A stretch of DNA of 64,000 bases from Candidatus Anstonella stagnisolia (GTDB lineage: Archaea > Micrarchaeota > Micrarchaeia > Anstonellales > Anstonellaceae), in NCBI GenBank assembly GCA_902384585.1, contig CABMCJ010000004.1, forward strand, positions 696,086-760,085. Reading direction: 5' to 3'. The notes under the pieces are model-generated. The model was not told the DNA's origin. It worked only from the letters and a program-made list of their open reading frames with translations, and ran no database searches. Below are positions 34,313-42,479 of the stretch, one piece after another. Both the position numbers and the translations under genes were made by a program. Every line of letters begins with the position of its first letter. The first letter of the stretch is position 1.

Positions 34313-35122
34313 TTAATCAGACCACACTTTCCAGGGGCGCTTTCCTATGTCCCACATGCGGTTAAGGTCAAGGTAGTCCTTGTAAGTATCCATGCAGTGC
34401 CAGAAGCCCTCGTGGCGGTACATTGCCATCCGCCCTTTTTCCACAAGCTCGGAAAACGGCGCTGTCTCAAGCACGCAGCTTTCGTCTTCCTCAAGGAAAT
34501 CAAATATTCCTTTTGAGAATGCCATGAAGCCGCCGTTCACGTAATCGTTAAGCACAGGCTTTTCCGAGAATTTTTGCACCACGCCCTGCGCATCCGCCTG
34601 CACAAGCCCCACTTTTGAGTGCGGGTGCACGCCGCTTATTGTTGCGGTTTTGCCAAGCTTTCGGTGCAGCTCAAGGGTTTTTGGGATTGCAATGTCGGAT
34701 ACACCGTCGCCGTAAGTGAAAAGGAAATCGTCGCCGTTTGCATATTTCTCAATGCGCTTTAGGCGCGAGCCTGTCTGGGACTTAAGGCCCGTGTCAGCGA
34801 AAGTTATGCTCCAGTCCTCTGCGGCGCTTGAGCGGTGCACGGATTTGCCTGCGCTGCCGTCAAGCTTGAGCGTGAAATCGTTGTGCATGAGCTCATGGTG
34901 CAGGAAAAACTGCTTAATGAGGTCGCCCTTGTACCCAAGGCAGAGGATGAAATCCGAAAAGCCCCAGTGGGCATAGGTCTTCATTATGTGCCAGAGAATC
35001 GGGATGCCGCCTATTGTGACCATGGGCTTGGGCTTGTATTCGGTCTCCTCGCGCAGGCGCGTTCCTTCGCCTCCGCAAAGTATGACCACTTTTGTGTTGT
35101 CTTTTGCCCCTTCTTTTGCCAT
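34313..35122 (-). CDS. rfbF: Glucose-1-phosphate cytidylyltransferase
   Basis: A 269-residue GT-A nucleotidyltransferase. VVILCGGEGTRLREETEYKP is the CTP-binding loop, with the RfbF-type spacing (GEGTRLREET). PKPMVTIGGIPILWHIMKTY and DFLFTYGDGVSDI (metal site) match the family, and PFSELVEKGRMAMYRHEGFW the C-terminal block. It makes CDP-glucose, the first step to CDP-6-deoxy and 3,6-dideoxy sugars. No RfbG was recognised in the window. It is 16 bp upstream of the UXS-like gene on the same strand. Confidence 0.9.
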   Translation of the reverse strand: MAKEGAKDNTKVVILCGGEGTRLREETEYKPKPMVTIGGIPILWHIMKTYAHWGFSDFILCLGYKGDLIKQFFLHHELMHNDFTLKLDGSAGKSVHRSSAAEDWSITFADTGLKSQTGSRLKRIEKYANGDDFLFTYGDGVSDIAIPKTLELHRKLGKTATISGVHPHSKVGLVQADAQGVVQKFSEKPVLNDYVNGGFMAFSKGIFDFLEEDESCVLETAPFSELVEKGRMAMYRHEGFWHCMDTYKDYLDLNRMWDIGKRPWKVWSD

Positions 35123-35195
35123 AAGTAAACTCCCGTTTCCTATTCGCAGGATATCTTTTAATTGGTATATGCAATTTGGGCTGCGGCGCTTTGCA

Positions 35196-36305
35196 CTAGA
35201 ACTCGGTTTGCTTAAAGCCGGCTAAAAGGGAGGGGTCCTTTTGATAGAACCTGCGGTAAACAGACAGGCCGTCAAAGCATTTTTTGCCAAGCACGCGCGA
35301 ATTGAAAAGGAAATTCGCCTTGTAAAGGAGATGGTAGGGGATGGGCTTTATGAAAAGGAGCTTTTCCCAGATGCCTAGCAAAGCGCGGGGGAAACCCGTG
35401 TAGCAATCCTCAACCTTGCGAAGCGCGGCAACCATTTTTTCAGCTTCAAATGGGTAGAGGAAAGAATCCAGGTGGGAGCGCAGCTTGAGCATCCCGAAAA
35501 ACAGGTTTGGAAGGAAATTCCTGTGGAAATAGGCGTAGTCGCTTGCGCTTATCAGGCCCAAATCAGCGCAATGCTTTACTGTGAAGAAATATTTGTAGTA
35601 GAGCACGTTTGCAATGTCGCTTGGGAGGTAGAGCTGCCCCATTTTCGGGGTGAGGTCGTACGGGTCAAGGCCCTGCTTGTAAAGAAGCACTTTTTTGCTG
35701 TTGTTGAGCCCGTGGAGTATGAACGCGTTTTGCACAAAAGACAGGTTGTAGAAAAGCGAAATGCGCTCGCCAGCCTGCGCCTTCATTGCATCAAAAAGGG
35801 ACTTGCGCACCACAAACATGCTTATGTGCGTTATCACGCGCTCGCGCACGCCTTCGGGAGACAAAAACCAGCGGAGCAGCACGCTTGGGTCGGGGAGCTC
35901 GTTTGGGAGGCTGTGCAGGAATCTCTCTTTTCTCCAGATGCAGTATATCATGTCCGGCTCCTTTTCCCCAAGCAGGCGCATTATGTCCGCAAGGCGGTCC
36001 GCAGCCATTATGTTTTCGTCCGAAGTTGGGTAGAAATATTCCCCCGAGCTCATGGAAACTACCTTTATCACGTTTGCGTCGTAGCCCACGTTCTCCTTGT
36101 TTTTTGAATAGCGCATGTGCCTTATTTTTTTCATGTAGGAGGCTGCGATTTTTTCAGTTTCGGAATCCGGGCTGTTGTCGCTTAAGCATATCTCAACCTT
36201 GTCCTCAAAGCCGTTCTCTTTTATTATGTTGAGGTAATTTTCAAGGCTCTTTTCAATGCACTCCGGGCGCTTGTAGGTAGGTATGCAAATTGAGAGAGTT
36301 ATCAT
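35196..36305 (-). CDS. GT2-family glycosyltransferase
   Basis: A 369-residue GT-A enzyme. TLSICIPTYKRPECIEKSL is the classic GT2 opening and EICLSDNSPDSETEKI the second strand. YFYPTSDENIMAADRL is the DxD-equivalent position, with SDEN in place of DxD. The C-terminal half is helical and basic with no clear membrane span. A TATA box (36341-36352) and GGGG ribosome-binding site precede the ATG. It is divergent from the phosphoramidate-type operon. Donor unknown. Confidence 0.85.
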   Translation of the reverse strand: MITLSICIPTYKRPECIEKSLENYLNIIKENGFEDKVEICLSDNSPDSETEKIAASYMKKIRHMRYSKNKENVGYDANVIKVVSMSSGEYFYPTSDENIMAADRLADIMRLLGEKEPDMIYCIWRKERFLHSLPNELPDPSVLLRWFLSPEGVRERVITHISMFVVRKSLFDAMKAQAGERISLFYNLSFVQNAFILHGLNNSKKVLLYKQGLDPYDLTPKMGQLYLPSDIANVLYYKYFFTVKHCADLGLISASDYAYFHRNFLPNLFFGMLKLRSHLDSFLYPFEAEKMVAALRKVEDCYTGFPRALLGIWEKLLFIKPIPYHLLYKANFLFNSRVLGKKCFDGLSVYRRFYQKDPSLLAGFKQTEF

Positions 36306-36340
36306 GCTAATGCCCCTTTAACAATGGTTGGATTCGCTGC

Positions 36341-36352
36341 TGGCATATAAAA
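36341..36352 (-). promoter_or_regulatory. TATA box of the minus-strand glycan genes
   Basis: The minus strand reads GGTTTTTATATGCC about 42 bp upstream of the ATG at 36305. A start 25 bp downstream leaves a leader with GGGG ahead of the start codon. This promoter could serve the run of minus genes down to 29676, with a further possible start before rfbF. Confidence 0.55.
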
Positions 36353-36425
36353 ACCTTGCCAAAAGAAGAGGGGCGTGGAATCGGGCATTTTGGCATTTCG
36401 CAGGCGGGCAATGGCTGCCAAATAA

Positions 36426-36435
36426 GGTTATATTG
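36426..36435 (+). promoter_or_regulatory. TATA box of the phosphoramidate-type operon
   Basis: GGTTATATTG lies about 45 bp upstream of the ATG at 36476. Initiation near 36458 gives a short leader containing GAGGGGAG. No other strong promoter was seen before 44770, so genes from 36476 to 44752 probably form one transcript. Confidence 0.5.
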
Positions 36436-36475
36436 ATTTGTCGAGCAACGTTTTATGGGAGATGAGGGGAGAAAT

Positions 36476-38848
36476 ATGGCTGGCGGGTTTGTTTTTGCAT
36501 CAAAGGCGCTTACCCTTGAGCGCCTGCAGGGAAGGCTTTCCAATTCAAAAATACCCCCCTTTGTGCATTTCACAATAGGGGAATGGGAAAGCAGGCAGGG
36601 CGAGATTGTTGCACGGATACAGGAAAAATTCAAATCATTGATAGCAGTGCGCTCAAGCGCGCTCAACGAGGACACAAAGGAAAGCTCAATGGCGGGGTAT
36701 TTTGAAAGCGTGCTGGATGTGGACCCGCGCTCAAAGGAAAAAATACAAGAAGCGGTGCAAAAAGTCTCGGAAAGCTACAGGAAAAAGGGCAATGGGGCAG
36801 GGGAAAACCAGGTGCTTGTGCAGGAGCAGGTGCAAAACGTGCAGGTTTCGGGCGTTGCGTTCACGCGCGACCTTGAGACTGGCGCGCCCTATTACGTGAT
36901 AAACTACGATGATTATAGCGGCAGGACGGACATAATAACTTCGGGCTCATCAAACCAGCAGAAAATTTTCACGTACTGCAAGCTTTATGAGAACGCGCCT
37001 TCGGACAAATACCTTGCGCAGGCAGTTGCCGCTGCGCGCGAGCTTGAGGAAATAACAGGGAATGACGCGATTGACATTGAATTTGTGATATCAGGGGGCG
37101 AATTTTTCCTGCTGCAGGCAAGGCCGATTGCAACAGAAGCTGCGCGAACTGCAAGCTCGTGGGCGGGGTTGCACAAAAACCTTGAGCACATAAAGCAGTT
37201 CATACGGGAAAACAACCAGCCGTTTCCGAACCTTGCAGGGCAAAGCACTGCGTACGGGGTAATGCCGGACTGGAATCCGGCTGAGATAATAGGCATTGAC
37301 CCAAAGCCGCTTGCGTTCTCGCTTTATCGGTATCTCATAACTGACACCATTTGGCCGCTTGCACGGGAGCAGGTGGGGTATAAGGGGATTGGGTACCATC
37401 CGGGGATATGCTCGCTTGGGGGCAAGCCGTACGTTGACATACGCATGAGCTTCAACACGTTCCTGCCTGAGGGGCTTTCGCTTGAAACATCAGGAAAGCT
37501 CGTGGACTTTTACCTTAGGAAGCTGCGCCGCTTCCAGGACTTCCACGACAAAGTGGAATTCAACGTTGTGTATACGTGCTACGTGCTGGACTATGGGGGA
37601 ATAGAAAAGGAAATGCAGGAAGAGGGATTCACTAAGGGCGAGATAGGGGAACTCAAAAAATGCCTCTTCACACTCACGGACAGCATACTAAGCGAGCGCA
37701 TAACGTCCATAGAAAAAGAAATGGGGCTGTGCAAAATACTTGCAGCAAAGCGCGGGCGCATTGTTGCGTCCTCAATACCGCTGCCAACAAAAATCTCCCA
37801 GCTCGGGCACGATTGCAAGATGTACGGGACCCTGCCATTTTCCAAGCTTGCGCGCTTTGCATTCATAGGCTCGGCTACCATGCGCTCATTGCTACGCATG
37901 GGCATAATAACGCAGGAGGAATACGAGAGATTCTATGCGTCCATAAGCACGGTTGCGACAGATTTCCTTTTCCGCCTTGATGATTTGAAGAACAAGAGGG
38001 TTTCAAGGGAGGAATTCCTGCGAGAATACGGGCATTTGCGCCCTGGAACGTACGACATATGCTCGCGCACTTATGCGGAAAGCTTTGACGAATACGTTAA
38101 TCTGGAAAATTTTGTTGTGCCGCAAAAGCCTGACACGTCTTTTGACTTTTCAGCGCAAACAAAGGCCCACATACAGGAGCAGCTTGCGCTGCACGGGTTC
38201 TCGATAAGCGCGCAGCAGCTTTTGGAATTCATACGCAAGGCAACTGCCGCACGCGAGCTTTCAAAGCTGGAATTCACGAAAAACCTCAGCCTCATGCTCA
38301 GATACATAGAGGAATACCTGCGGGAATGCAGGATAAGCCGCGAAGACATTGCGTTCCTCTCAATAAATGACATACTTGAGTTCTCGCACTCCGCGCTCGT
38401 GCACACTTCTGTAGAGAGGCTGAAGGAAAAAATAGTGCGCAACAAGCACAAATACGAAATGGTGAAGCTTGTGAAGCTGCCGCCGCTTATCTTCATGGAA
38501 AAAAACGTGGAATATTTCCGCTCAACTGAAATGGCGCCGAACTTTGTAACGCAGCGCACAGTGTGCGCGCAGGTTGCGGACATTTCGCAAGGGGCTGCGG
38601 GCGCGGACCTGAACGGGAAAATAGTGCTCATTGAAAATGCGGATCCTGGGTATGACTGGATTTTCAGCCACAGGATAGCCGGCCTTGTGACGGAATTTGG
38701 CGGGGCTGCGTCGCACATGACGATTAGGGCTGCGGAATTTAGGATACCTGCGGCAATAGGGTGCGGGCCCACGCTTTTCAATTATGCAAAGGGGTGCAGC
38801 AGGATAGAGCTTAACTGCGCCGCCAAGCAGATAAAGGCGATACTTTGA
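36476..38848 (+). CDS. PEP-synthase-like kinase, probable L-glutamine kinase (Cj1418-like)
   Basis: A 790-residue protein with an N-terminal ATP-grasp domain (LIAVRSSALNEDTKESSMAG near residue 55; SGVAFTRDLETG near 130; IDIEFVI...LLQARPI near 215) and a C-terminal swivelling phosphohistidine domain (FGGAASHMTIRAAEFRIPAA, His at about 747). The long middle is unlike PEP synthase and there is no PEP/pyruvate TIM barrel. That architecture, next to the genes downstream, matches C. jejuni Cj1418, which makes L-glutamine phosphate from glutamine and ATP. The start at 36476 follows GAGGGGAG. Its stop overlaps the next gene by 4 bp. Architecture is seen; substrate is inferred from context. Confidence 0.78.
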   Translation: MAGGFVFASKALTLERLQGRLSNSKIPPFVHFTIGEWESRQGEIVARIQEKFKSLIAVRSSALNEDTKESSMAGYFESVLDVDPRSKEKIQEAVQKVSESYRKKGNGAGENQVLVQEQVQNVQVSGVAFTRDLETGAPYYVINYDDYSGRTDIITSGSSNQQKIFTYCKLYENAPSDKYLAQAVAAARELEEITGNDAIDIEFVISGGEFFLLQARPIATEAARTASSWAGLHKNLEHIKQFIRENNQPFPNLAGQSTAYGVMPDWNPAEIIGIDPKPLAFSLYRYLITDTIWPLAREQVGYKGIGYHPGICSLGGKPYVDIRMSFNTFLPEGLSLETSGKLVDFYLRKLRRFQDFHDKVEFNVVYTCYVLDYGGIEKEMQEEGFTKGEIGELKKCLFTLTDSILSERITSIEKEMGLCKILAAKRGRIVASSIPLPTKISQLGHDCKMYGTLPFSKLARFAFIGSATMRSLLRMGIITQEEYERFYASISTVATDFLFRLDDLKNKRVSREEFLREYGHLRPGTYDICSRTYAESFDEYVNLENFVVPQKPDTSFDFSAQTKAHIQEQLALHGFSISAQQLLEFIRKATAARELSKLEFTKNLSLMLRYIEEYLRECRISREDIAFLSINDILEFSHSALVHTSVERLKEKIVRNKHKYEMVKLVKLPPLIFMEKNVEYFRSTEMAPNFVTQRTVCAQVADISQGAAGADLNGKIVLIENADPGYDWIFSHRIAGLVTEFGGAASHMTIRAAEFRIPAAIGCGPTLFNYAKGCSRIELNCAAKQIKAIL

Positions 38849-39663
38849 AGGCAATAATATTGGCTGCGGGCATGGGCACGCGGCTTGGCAAATACGCGAA
38901 AAACGTGCCAAAATGCATGCTGGAATTCGCAGGCAAAACCCTTCTTGAAAGGCAGGTGCAAACGCTTCGCGCATGCGGAATTTCGGACATTGTTGTTGCG
39001 CGGGGCTATGCGGCTGAAAAAATAAACATGGGGGGCGTAACGTACAGGTACAACGCGGAATATGCTGAAACCAACATGGCTGCAACGCTCATGTGCGCAC
39101 GCGAGGACCTGCTGGAATGCAGGGACTATGCGCTTGTGTGCTATGGGGACATCATATACGAAAAAAGGCTTGTGGAAAAACTCATGGGATGCAAGGCGCA
39201 AATAGGCGTGCTTGTGGACGAGGGCTGGCAGGAGTATTGGAAAGCAAGGATGCAAAACTGGGAAGAGGACGTGGAAAGCCTGCAAATAGGGAGGGAGGGG
39301 AATATTTTTGAGCTTGGAACGCCCCGCTGCCCGCTTTCGCAGGCGCATGCGAGGTACATAGGGCTGCTGAAATTCTCAAGGGACGCGATAGGAAAATTCG
39401 TGGAAACTTTTGAGGAAAACAAAAGGGAACATTGGGAATCCAATGCGCCCTGGATGAAATCAAAAAGCTTCAAAAAAGCATACATGACGTGCATGCTGCA
39501 GGCGCTCATAGACAAGGGGGCGCGGGCGCAAGCGGTCAAAGTGAGGCATGGCTGGATGGAGTTTGACACCAATGAGGACTATGAAAAGGCGGATAAGTGG
39601 CTGCAGGATGGCACTATAAAAAGGTTCTTCAGCATTGGGAATGCTGGGGAGGGAAAGGCATGA
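38845..39663 (+). CDS. Nucleotidyltransferase, probable phosphoglutamine cytidylyltransferase (Cj1416-like)
   Basis: A 272-residue GT-A nucleotidyltransferase. AIILAAGMGTRLGKYAKNVP is the nucleotide loop, PKCMLEFAGKTLLERQ the lysine block, and DYALVCYGDIIYEKRL the metal-binding Asp region. Family members in this position use CTP. In C. jejuni, Cj1416 couples CTP to L-glutamine phosphate, giving CDP-L-glutamine. The start is a TTG overlapping the kinase stop (TTGA), and the end overlaps the amidotransferase start, so all three are translationally coupled. Other GT-A enzymes of this size activate sugars or choline; the context favours phosphoglutamine. Confidence 0.75.
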   Translation: MKAIILAAGMGTRLGKYAKNVPKCMLEFAGKTLLERQVQTLRACGISDIVVARGYAAEKINMGGVTYRYNAEYAETNMAATLMCAREDLLECRDYALVCYGDIIYEKRLVEKLMGCKAQIGVLVDEGWQEYWKARMQNWEEDVESLQIGREGNIFELGTPRCPLSQAHARYIGLLKFSRDAIGKFVETFEENKREHWESNAPWMKSKSFKKAYMTCMLQALIDKGARAQAVKVRHGWMEFDTNEDYEKADKWLQDGTIKRFFSIGNAGEGKA

Positions 39664-40352
39664 ACATCGCAATTTCGCAGCGCGTGATAAAAAAGGACAA
39701 GGCAACGGATTATGATGCGCTTGAGCAGGACTACGCGGAATATTATGGGCGATTTGGAATCACGCTTGTGCCTGTGCCGAACAAAACAGGCGATGCCGGG
39801 AAATTCATTGAGGGCTTGGGAATCAAGGGGATAATATTGTCTGGCGGAAACGACGTGAATCCGGAACTTTACGGGCAGAAGGCGGAAAAAGAAAAGGATG
39901 TTGCGCCTGCGCGCGATGTGATGGAGGGCAAGCTGCTGGAAATTGCAGCGCAAAAAAATATCCCTGTGCTTTGCGAATGCAGGGGCATGCAGTTTTTGAA
40001 CGTGCATTTTGGGGGTTCCATAGTGAGGAGGGCGCTTGAAGAAGGCAGGACAGCCATGAGGCATGTCGGGACAATGCACGAAGTGGAGATAGTGGATGCG
40101 GCTGCTGCAAAATACCTTGGGATGGGAAAGGCCGAGGTGAACTCGTACCACAACAATTGCATTTCAAAAGAGGGGCTTGCAAAGCCGCTTCGCATTTTTG
40201 CGCAAAGCAGGGATGGGATGGTGGAGGGCGCGTACCATCCAAAGCTCCCGTTTGCGGCAGTATTGTGGCACCCTGAAAGAAAGCCGCATGAGTCTAAGAT
40301 AAACAGGATGCTTGTGGATGCGTTTGTGAGGAGGGAGCTTTTTTGGCAGTGA
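39660..40352 (+). CDS. Class I glutamine amidotransferase, probable gamma-glutamyl-CDP-amidate hydrolase (Cj1417-like)
   Basis: A 230-residue class I amidotransferase/C26-type hydrolase. IKGIILSGGNDVNPELYG is the entry motif, VLCECRGMQFLNVHFGG carries the nucleophile Cys107, and VLWHPER the His204 and Glu206 of the triad. There is no synthetase domain in the protein, so it acts as a hydrolase. In the MeOPN pathway the homologue removes glutamate from CDP-L-glutamine to release cytidine diphosphoramidate. The ATG overlaps the previous stop by 4 bp and follows GGGGAGGG. A general gamma-glutamyl hydrolase is the main alternative. Confidence 0.78.
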   Translation: MNIAISQRVIKKDKATDYDALEQDYAEYYGRFGITLVPVPNKTGDAGKFIEGLGIKGIILSGGNDVNPELYGQKAEKEKDVAPARDVMEGKLLEIAAQKNIPVLCECRGMQFLNVHFGGSIVRRALEEGRTAMRHVGTMHEVEIVDAAAAKYLGMGKAEVNSYHNNCISKEGLAKPLRIFAQSRDGMVEGAYHPKLPFAAVLWHPERKPHESKINRMLVDAFVRRELFWQ

Positions 40353-41170
40353 AACCGCCCGCAATGAAAAAGGTCTGTAAGGAGCTGGTTGCGCTCAATA
40401 GGATAGTGAAACAGGCTGGAGAGGGCGTGATGGGGCTTTATGAGGCACGCGCTTTTGAATCGCACCAGAAAGCAGACAATACGCCCGCAACAGGGGCGGA
40501 TGCGCTTGCGGATGCGATAATAAGGAAGGGGATTTTGGGAATATCGGGCGTGCCGATTCTTAGCGAAGAGCAGGAAACTTTTTCACTTTGGGACGGCACT
40601 TGCTGGGTGGTGGACCCCCTCGACGGGACAAAGAACTTCATGCGCGGGGAAAAGGACTTTTGCATAATGGCTGGATTGCTTGAGCATGGAAAGCCGGCCA
40701 TGGGCTGCGTATATGTGCCTGCTAAAAAAGAGCTGCTCTTTGCGCAAAAGGGAAAAGGCGCGTACGTGCAGAAGGATGGGGGCAGGGTGCGCAAGCTTGA
40801 AGTTTCAAAAGAATGCAAGTTTGGGAAATATTCAGTAGTGCTCAGCAAAAACCATTTGAAGCAAAAGGAGCTCTCCTTTGCAAAATTCCTTGGGGTGAAA
40901 AAAATTTCGCACATTGGAAGCGTGGGCATAAAGCTTGGCGAAATCGCCGCTGGCAGGGCGCAACTGTATATAAATTTTGACGGGCTCAATGTCTGGGACG
41001 TGTGCGCGCCGCAAATAATACTGGAAGAGGCTGGCGGAAGCGTTTTTGATGCAAATGGGAAGGAATTGCAATACTTGCAGAAGAGATTTCGGAATGGCAT
41101 AATCGCAACTAACGGCAAATGCAGGGAAGAGATAGTTGCGAAAATGCGTGAATTTGGTTCAGGCTTATAG
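40343..41170 (+). CDS. Inositol-monophosphatase/CysQ-type phosphatase
   Basis: A 275-residue member of the lithium-sensitive phosphatase superfamily. PILSEEQE and WVVDPLDGTKNFMRGEKDF (residues about 88-106) give the metal-binding acidic residues, and LNVWDVCAPQIILEEAGG the second motif. CysQ enzymes remove the 3'-phosphate from PAP. If this operon makes a 3'-phosphorylated CDP-amidate donor, transfer would leave cytidine 3',5'-bisphosphate, and this enzyme would recycle it; that is my inference. The start is a TTG after GGAGGG, overlapping the previous gene; a GTG at 40349 or ATG at 40364 is possible. Confidence 0.8.
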   Translation: MAVKPPAMKKVCKELVALNRIVKQAGEGVMGLYEARAFESHQKADNTPATGADALADAIIRKGILGISGVPILSEEQETFSLWDGTCWVVDPLDGTKNFMRGEKDFCIMAGLLEHGKPAMGCVYVPAKKELLFAQKGKGAYVQKDGGRVRKLEVSKECKFGKYSVVLSKNHLKQKELSFAKFLGVKKISHIGSVGIKLGEIAAGRAQLYINFDGLNVWDVCAPQIILEEAGGSVFDANGKELQYLQKRFRNGIIATNGKCREEIVAKMREFGSGL

Positions 41171-41179
41171 GTGGGTTGC

Positions 41180-41677
41180 ATGGAAGAGGGAAAACTTGTA
41201 TGGATAACAGGGCTCGCAGGAAGCGGCAAGAGCACGCTTGCGAAAAAAGTGTATGAAAAGCTTAAGGGGATGGAGAAGAATACAGTGCACCTTGACGGGG
41301 ACATTTTAAGGGAGGCGCTTGGAAGCGAGGCGGGGTATTCCCCTGAAGAAAGGAAGAAACTTGCGCTCACGTATGCGCGGCTGTGCTCGCTGCTCACAAG
41401 GCAGGGGATAAATGTTGTGATAGCAACAATTTCGCTTTTCCATGAGGTTCACGAATACAATGCAAAGAACAACCGCAGGTACTATGAGATTGTGCTTGAA
41501 GTCGGGGCACAGGAGCTTGCAAGGCGCAACCAAAAAGGGCTTTATACTTCGGGCAAGGACGTTATGGGGGTGCACCATGAGGCGCAATTCCCGAAAAAGC
41601 CCACGCTTAGGCTGCAAAACGACACGCAGACGCAGCTTGAAGATAATTTTGCAAAAATAATGGAGGTAATAGCATGA
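41180..41677 (+). CDS. APS-kinase-like P-loop kinase, probable CDP-amidate 3'-kinase (Cj1415-like)
   Basis: A 165-residue kinase. KLVWITGLAGSGKSTLAKKV holds the P-loop, TVHLDGDILREALGSEAGYS the APS-kinase-type DGD block, and NVVIATISLFHEVHEYN the region where true APS kinases read VSLISPYRxxR. RRNQKGLYTSGKDVMGVH follows. The departures from the APS-kinase consensus and the neighbouring genes favour phosphorylation of cytidine diphosphoramidate, as shown for Cj1415. No ATP sulfurylase gene is present in the window. The ATG at 41180 has GGTGGG upstream. It overlaps the methyltransferase gene by 4 bp. Confidence 0.78.
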   Translation: MEEGKLVWITGLAGSGKSTLAKKVYEKLKGMEKNTVHLDGDILREALGSEAGYSPEERKKLALTYARLCSLLTRQGINVVIATISLFHEVHEYNAKNNRRYYEIVLEVGAQELARRNQKGLYTSGKDVMGVHHEAQFPKKPTLRLQNDTQTQLEDNFAKIMEVIA

Positions 41678-42456
41678 CAAGCAATGGGATTGACGCACAA
41701 TGGGACTATACGGCGCACGCTGAATACTACAAATACAGGCCGAATTATGCGCCGGCTGCGATTGAAAGGCTGTGCAAGCACGTAAATGCGCGCGCAAGCG
41801 ATGCAAAGTACGCTGTTGCGGACATAGGGGCTGGCACTGGAAACCTCACAGTGCTGCTCCAGGGCAGGGTGGGCAGCATAGTTGCTGTTGAGCCAAACGA
41901 CGCAATGAGGAAAATTGGCATGGAAGCAACGAAAAATTCCAGGAACGTGAAATGGGCGGTTGGAACGGGCGAGCACACCGGACTTCAAAGCGCAAGCGTG
42001 GACTGGGTAACGTTTGGCTCTTCGTTCAACACCACAAAGAGGGAAGAATCCCTGCGCGAATCCAGCAGGATATTGAAAGAAGGGGGATATTTCACGTGCA
42101 TGTGGAACAACCGCGACCTCGACGAGCCCACGCAAAAAAAAGTGGAGGAAATAGTTGCAACGTTTGTCCCAAACTACGGGCACGGCACGCGCAGGGAGCA
42201 GCAGGCGGACACCATAATAGGCAGCAGGCTTTTCAACCACCTCTATTACCTTGAAGAGGTGCAAATGGTGGACATCACGTTCGAAAATTACATAAACGCG
42301 TGGAAATCAGTGAAGAACCCTTATTGGGACTTGCAAACGCAGGCAGGAAGGGAGCTCTTTGGGAAAATCACGGATGCAATAAAAAAGGAGATGGGAGGGG
42401 CAGAGTTCCACCTGAAATACGTTACAAGGGCGTGGACTGCAAGGCGCGAAGGGTAG
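41674..42456 (+). CDS. Class I SAM-dependent methyltransferase
   Basis: A 260-residue methyltransferase. AVADIGAGTGNLTVLL is motif I (about residue 48), GSIVAVEPNDAMRKIG motif II, and VDWVTFGSSFNTTKREESL the next strand. ILKEGGYFTCMWNNRD is motif post-II. In C. jejuni the MeOPN cluster includes methyltransferases (Cj1419, Cj1420) thought to add the O-methyl group. This gene's position right after the kinase, with a 4-bp overlap, makes the same role plausible. No substrate is shown by sequence. Confidence 0.82.
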   Translation: MTSNGIDAQWDYTAHAEYYKYRPNYAPAAIERLCKHVNARASDAKYAVADIGAGTGNLTVLLQGRVGSIVAVEPNDAMRKIGMEATKNSRNVKWAVGTGEHTGLQSASVDWVTFGSSFNTTKREESLRESSRILKEGGYFTCMWNNRDLDEPTQKKVEEIVATFVPNYGHGTRREQQADTIIGSRLFNHLYYLEEVQMVDITFENYINAWKSVKNPYWDLQTQAGRELFGKITDAIKKEMGGAEFHLKYVTRAWTARREG

Positions 42457-42479
42457 GATGCGCACAGGAAGGTCAATAG

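Noticed and set aside
41180-42456. Ordinary sulfate activation (APS kinase plus CysQ and sulfotransferase)
   Set aside because: No ATP sulfurylase is present, the kinase departs from APS-kinase motifs, and the glutamine-kinase, cytidylyltransferase and amidotransferase genes upstream are unexplained by sulfation. It remains the main competing reading.
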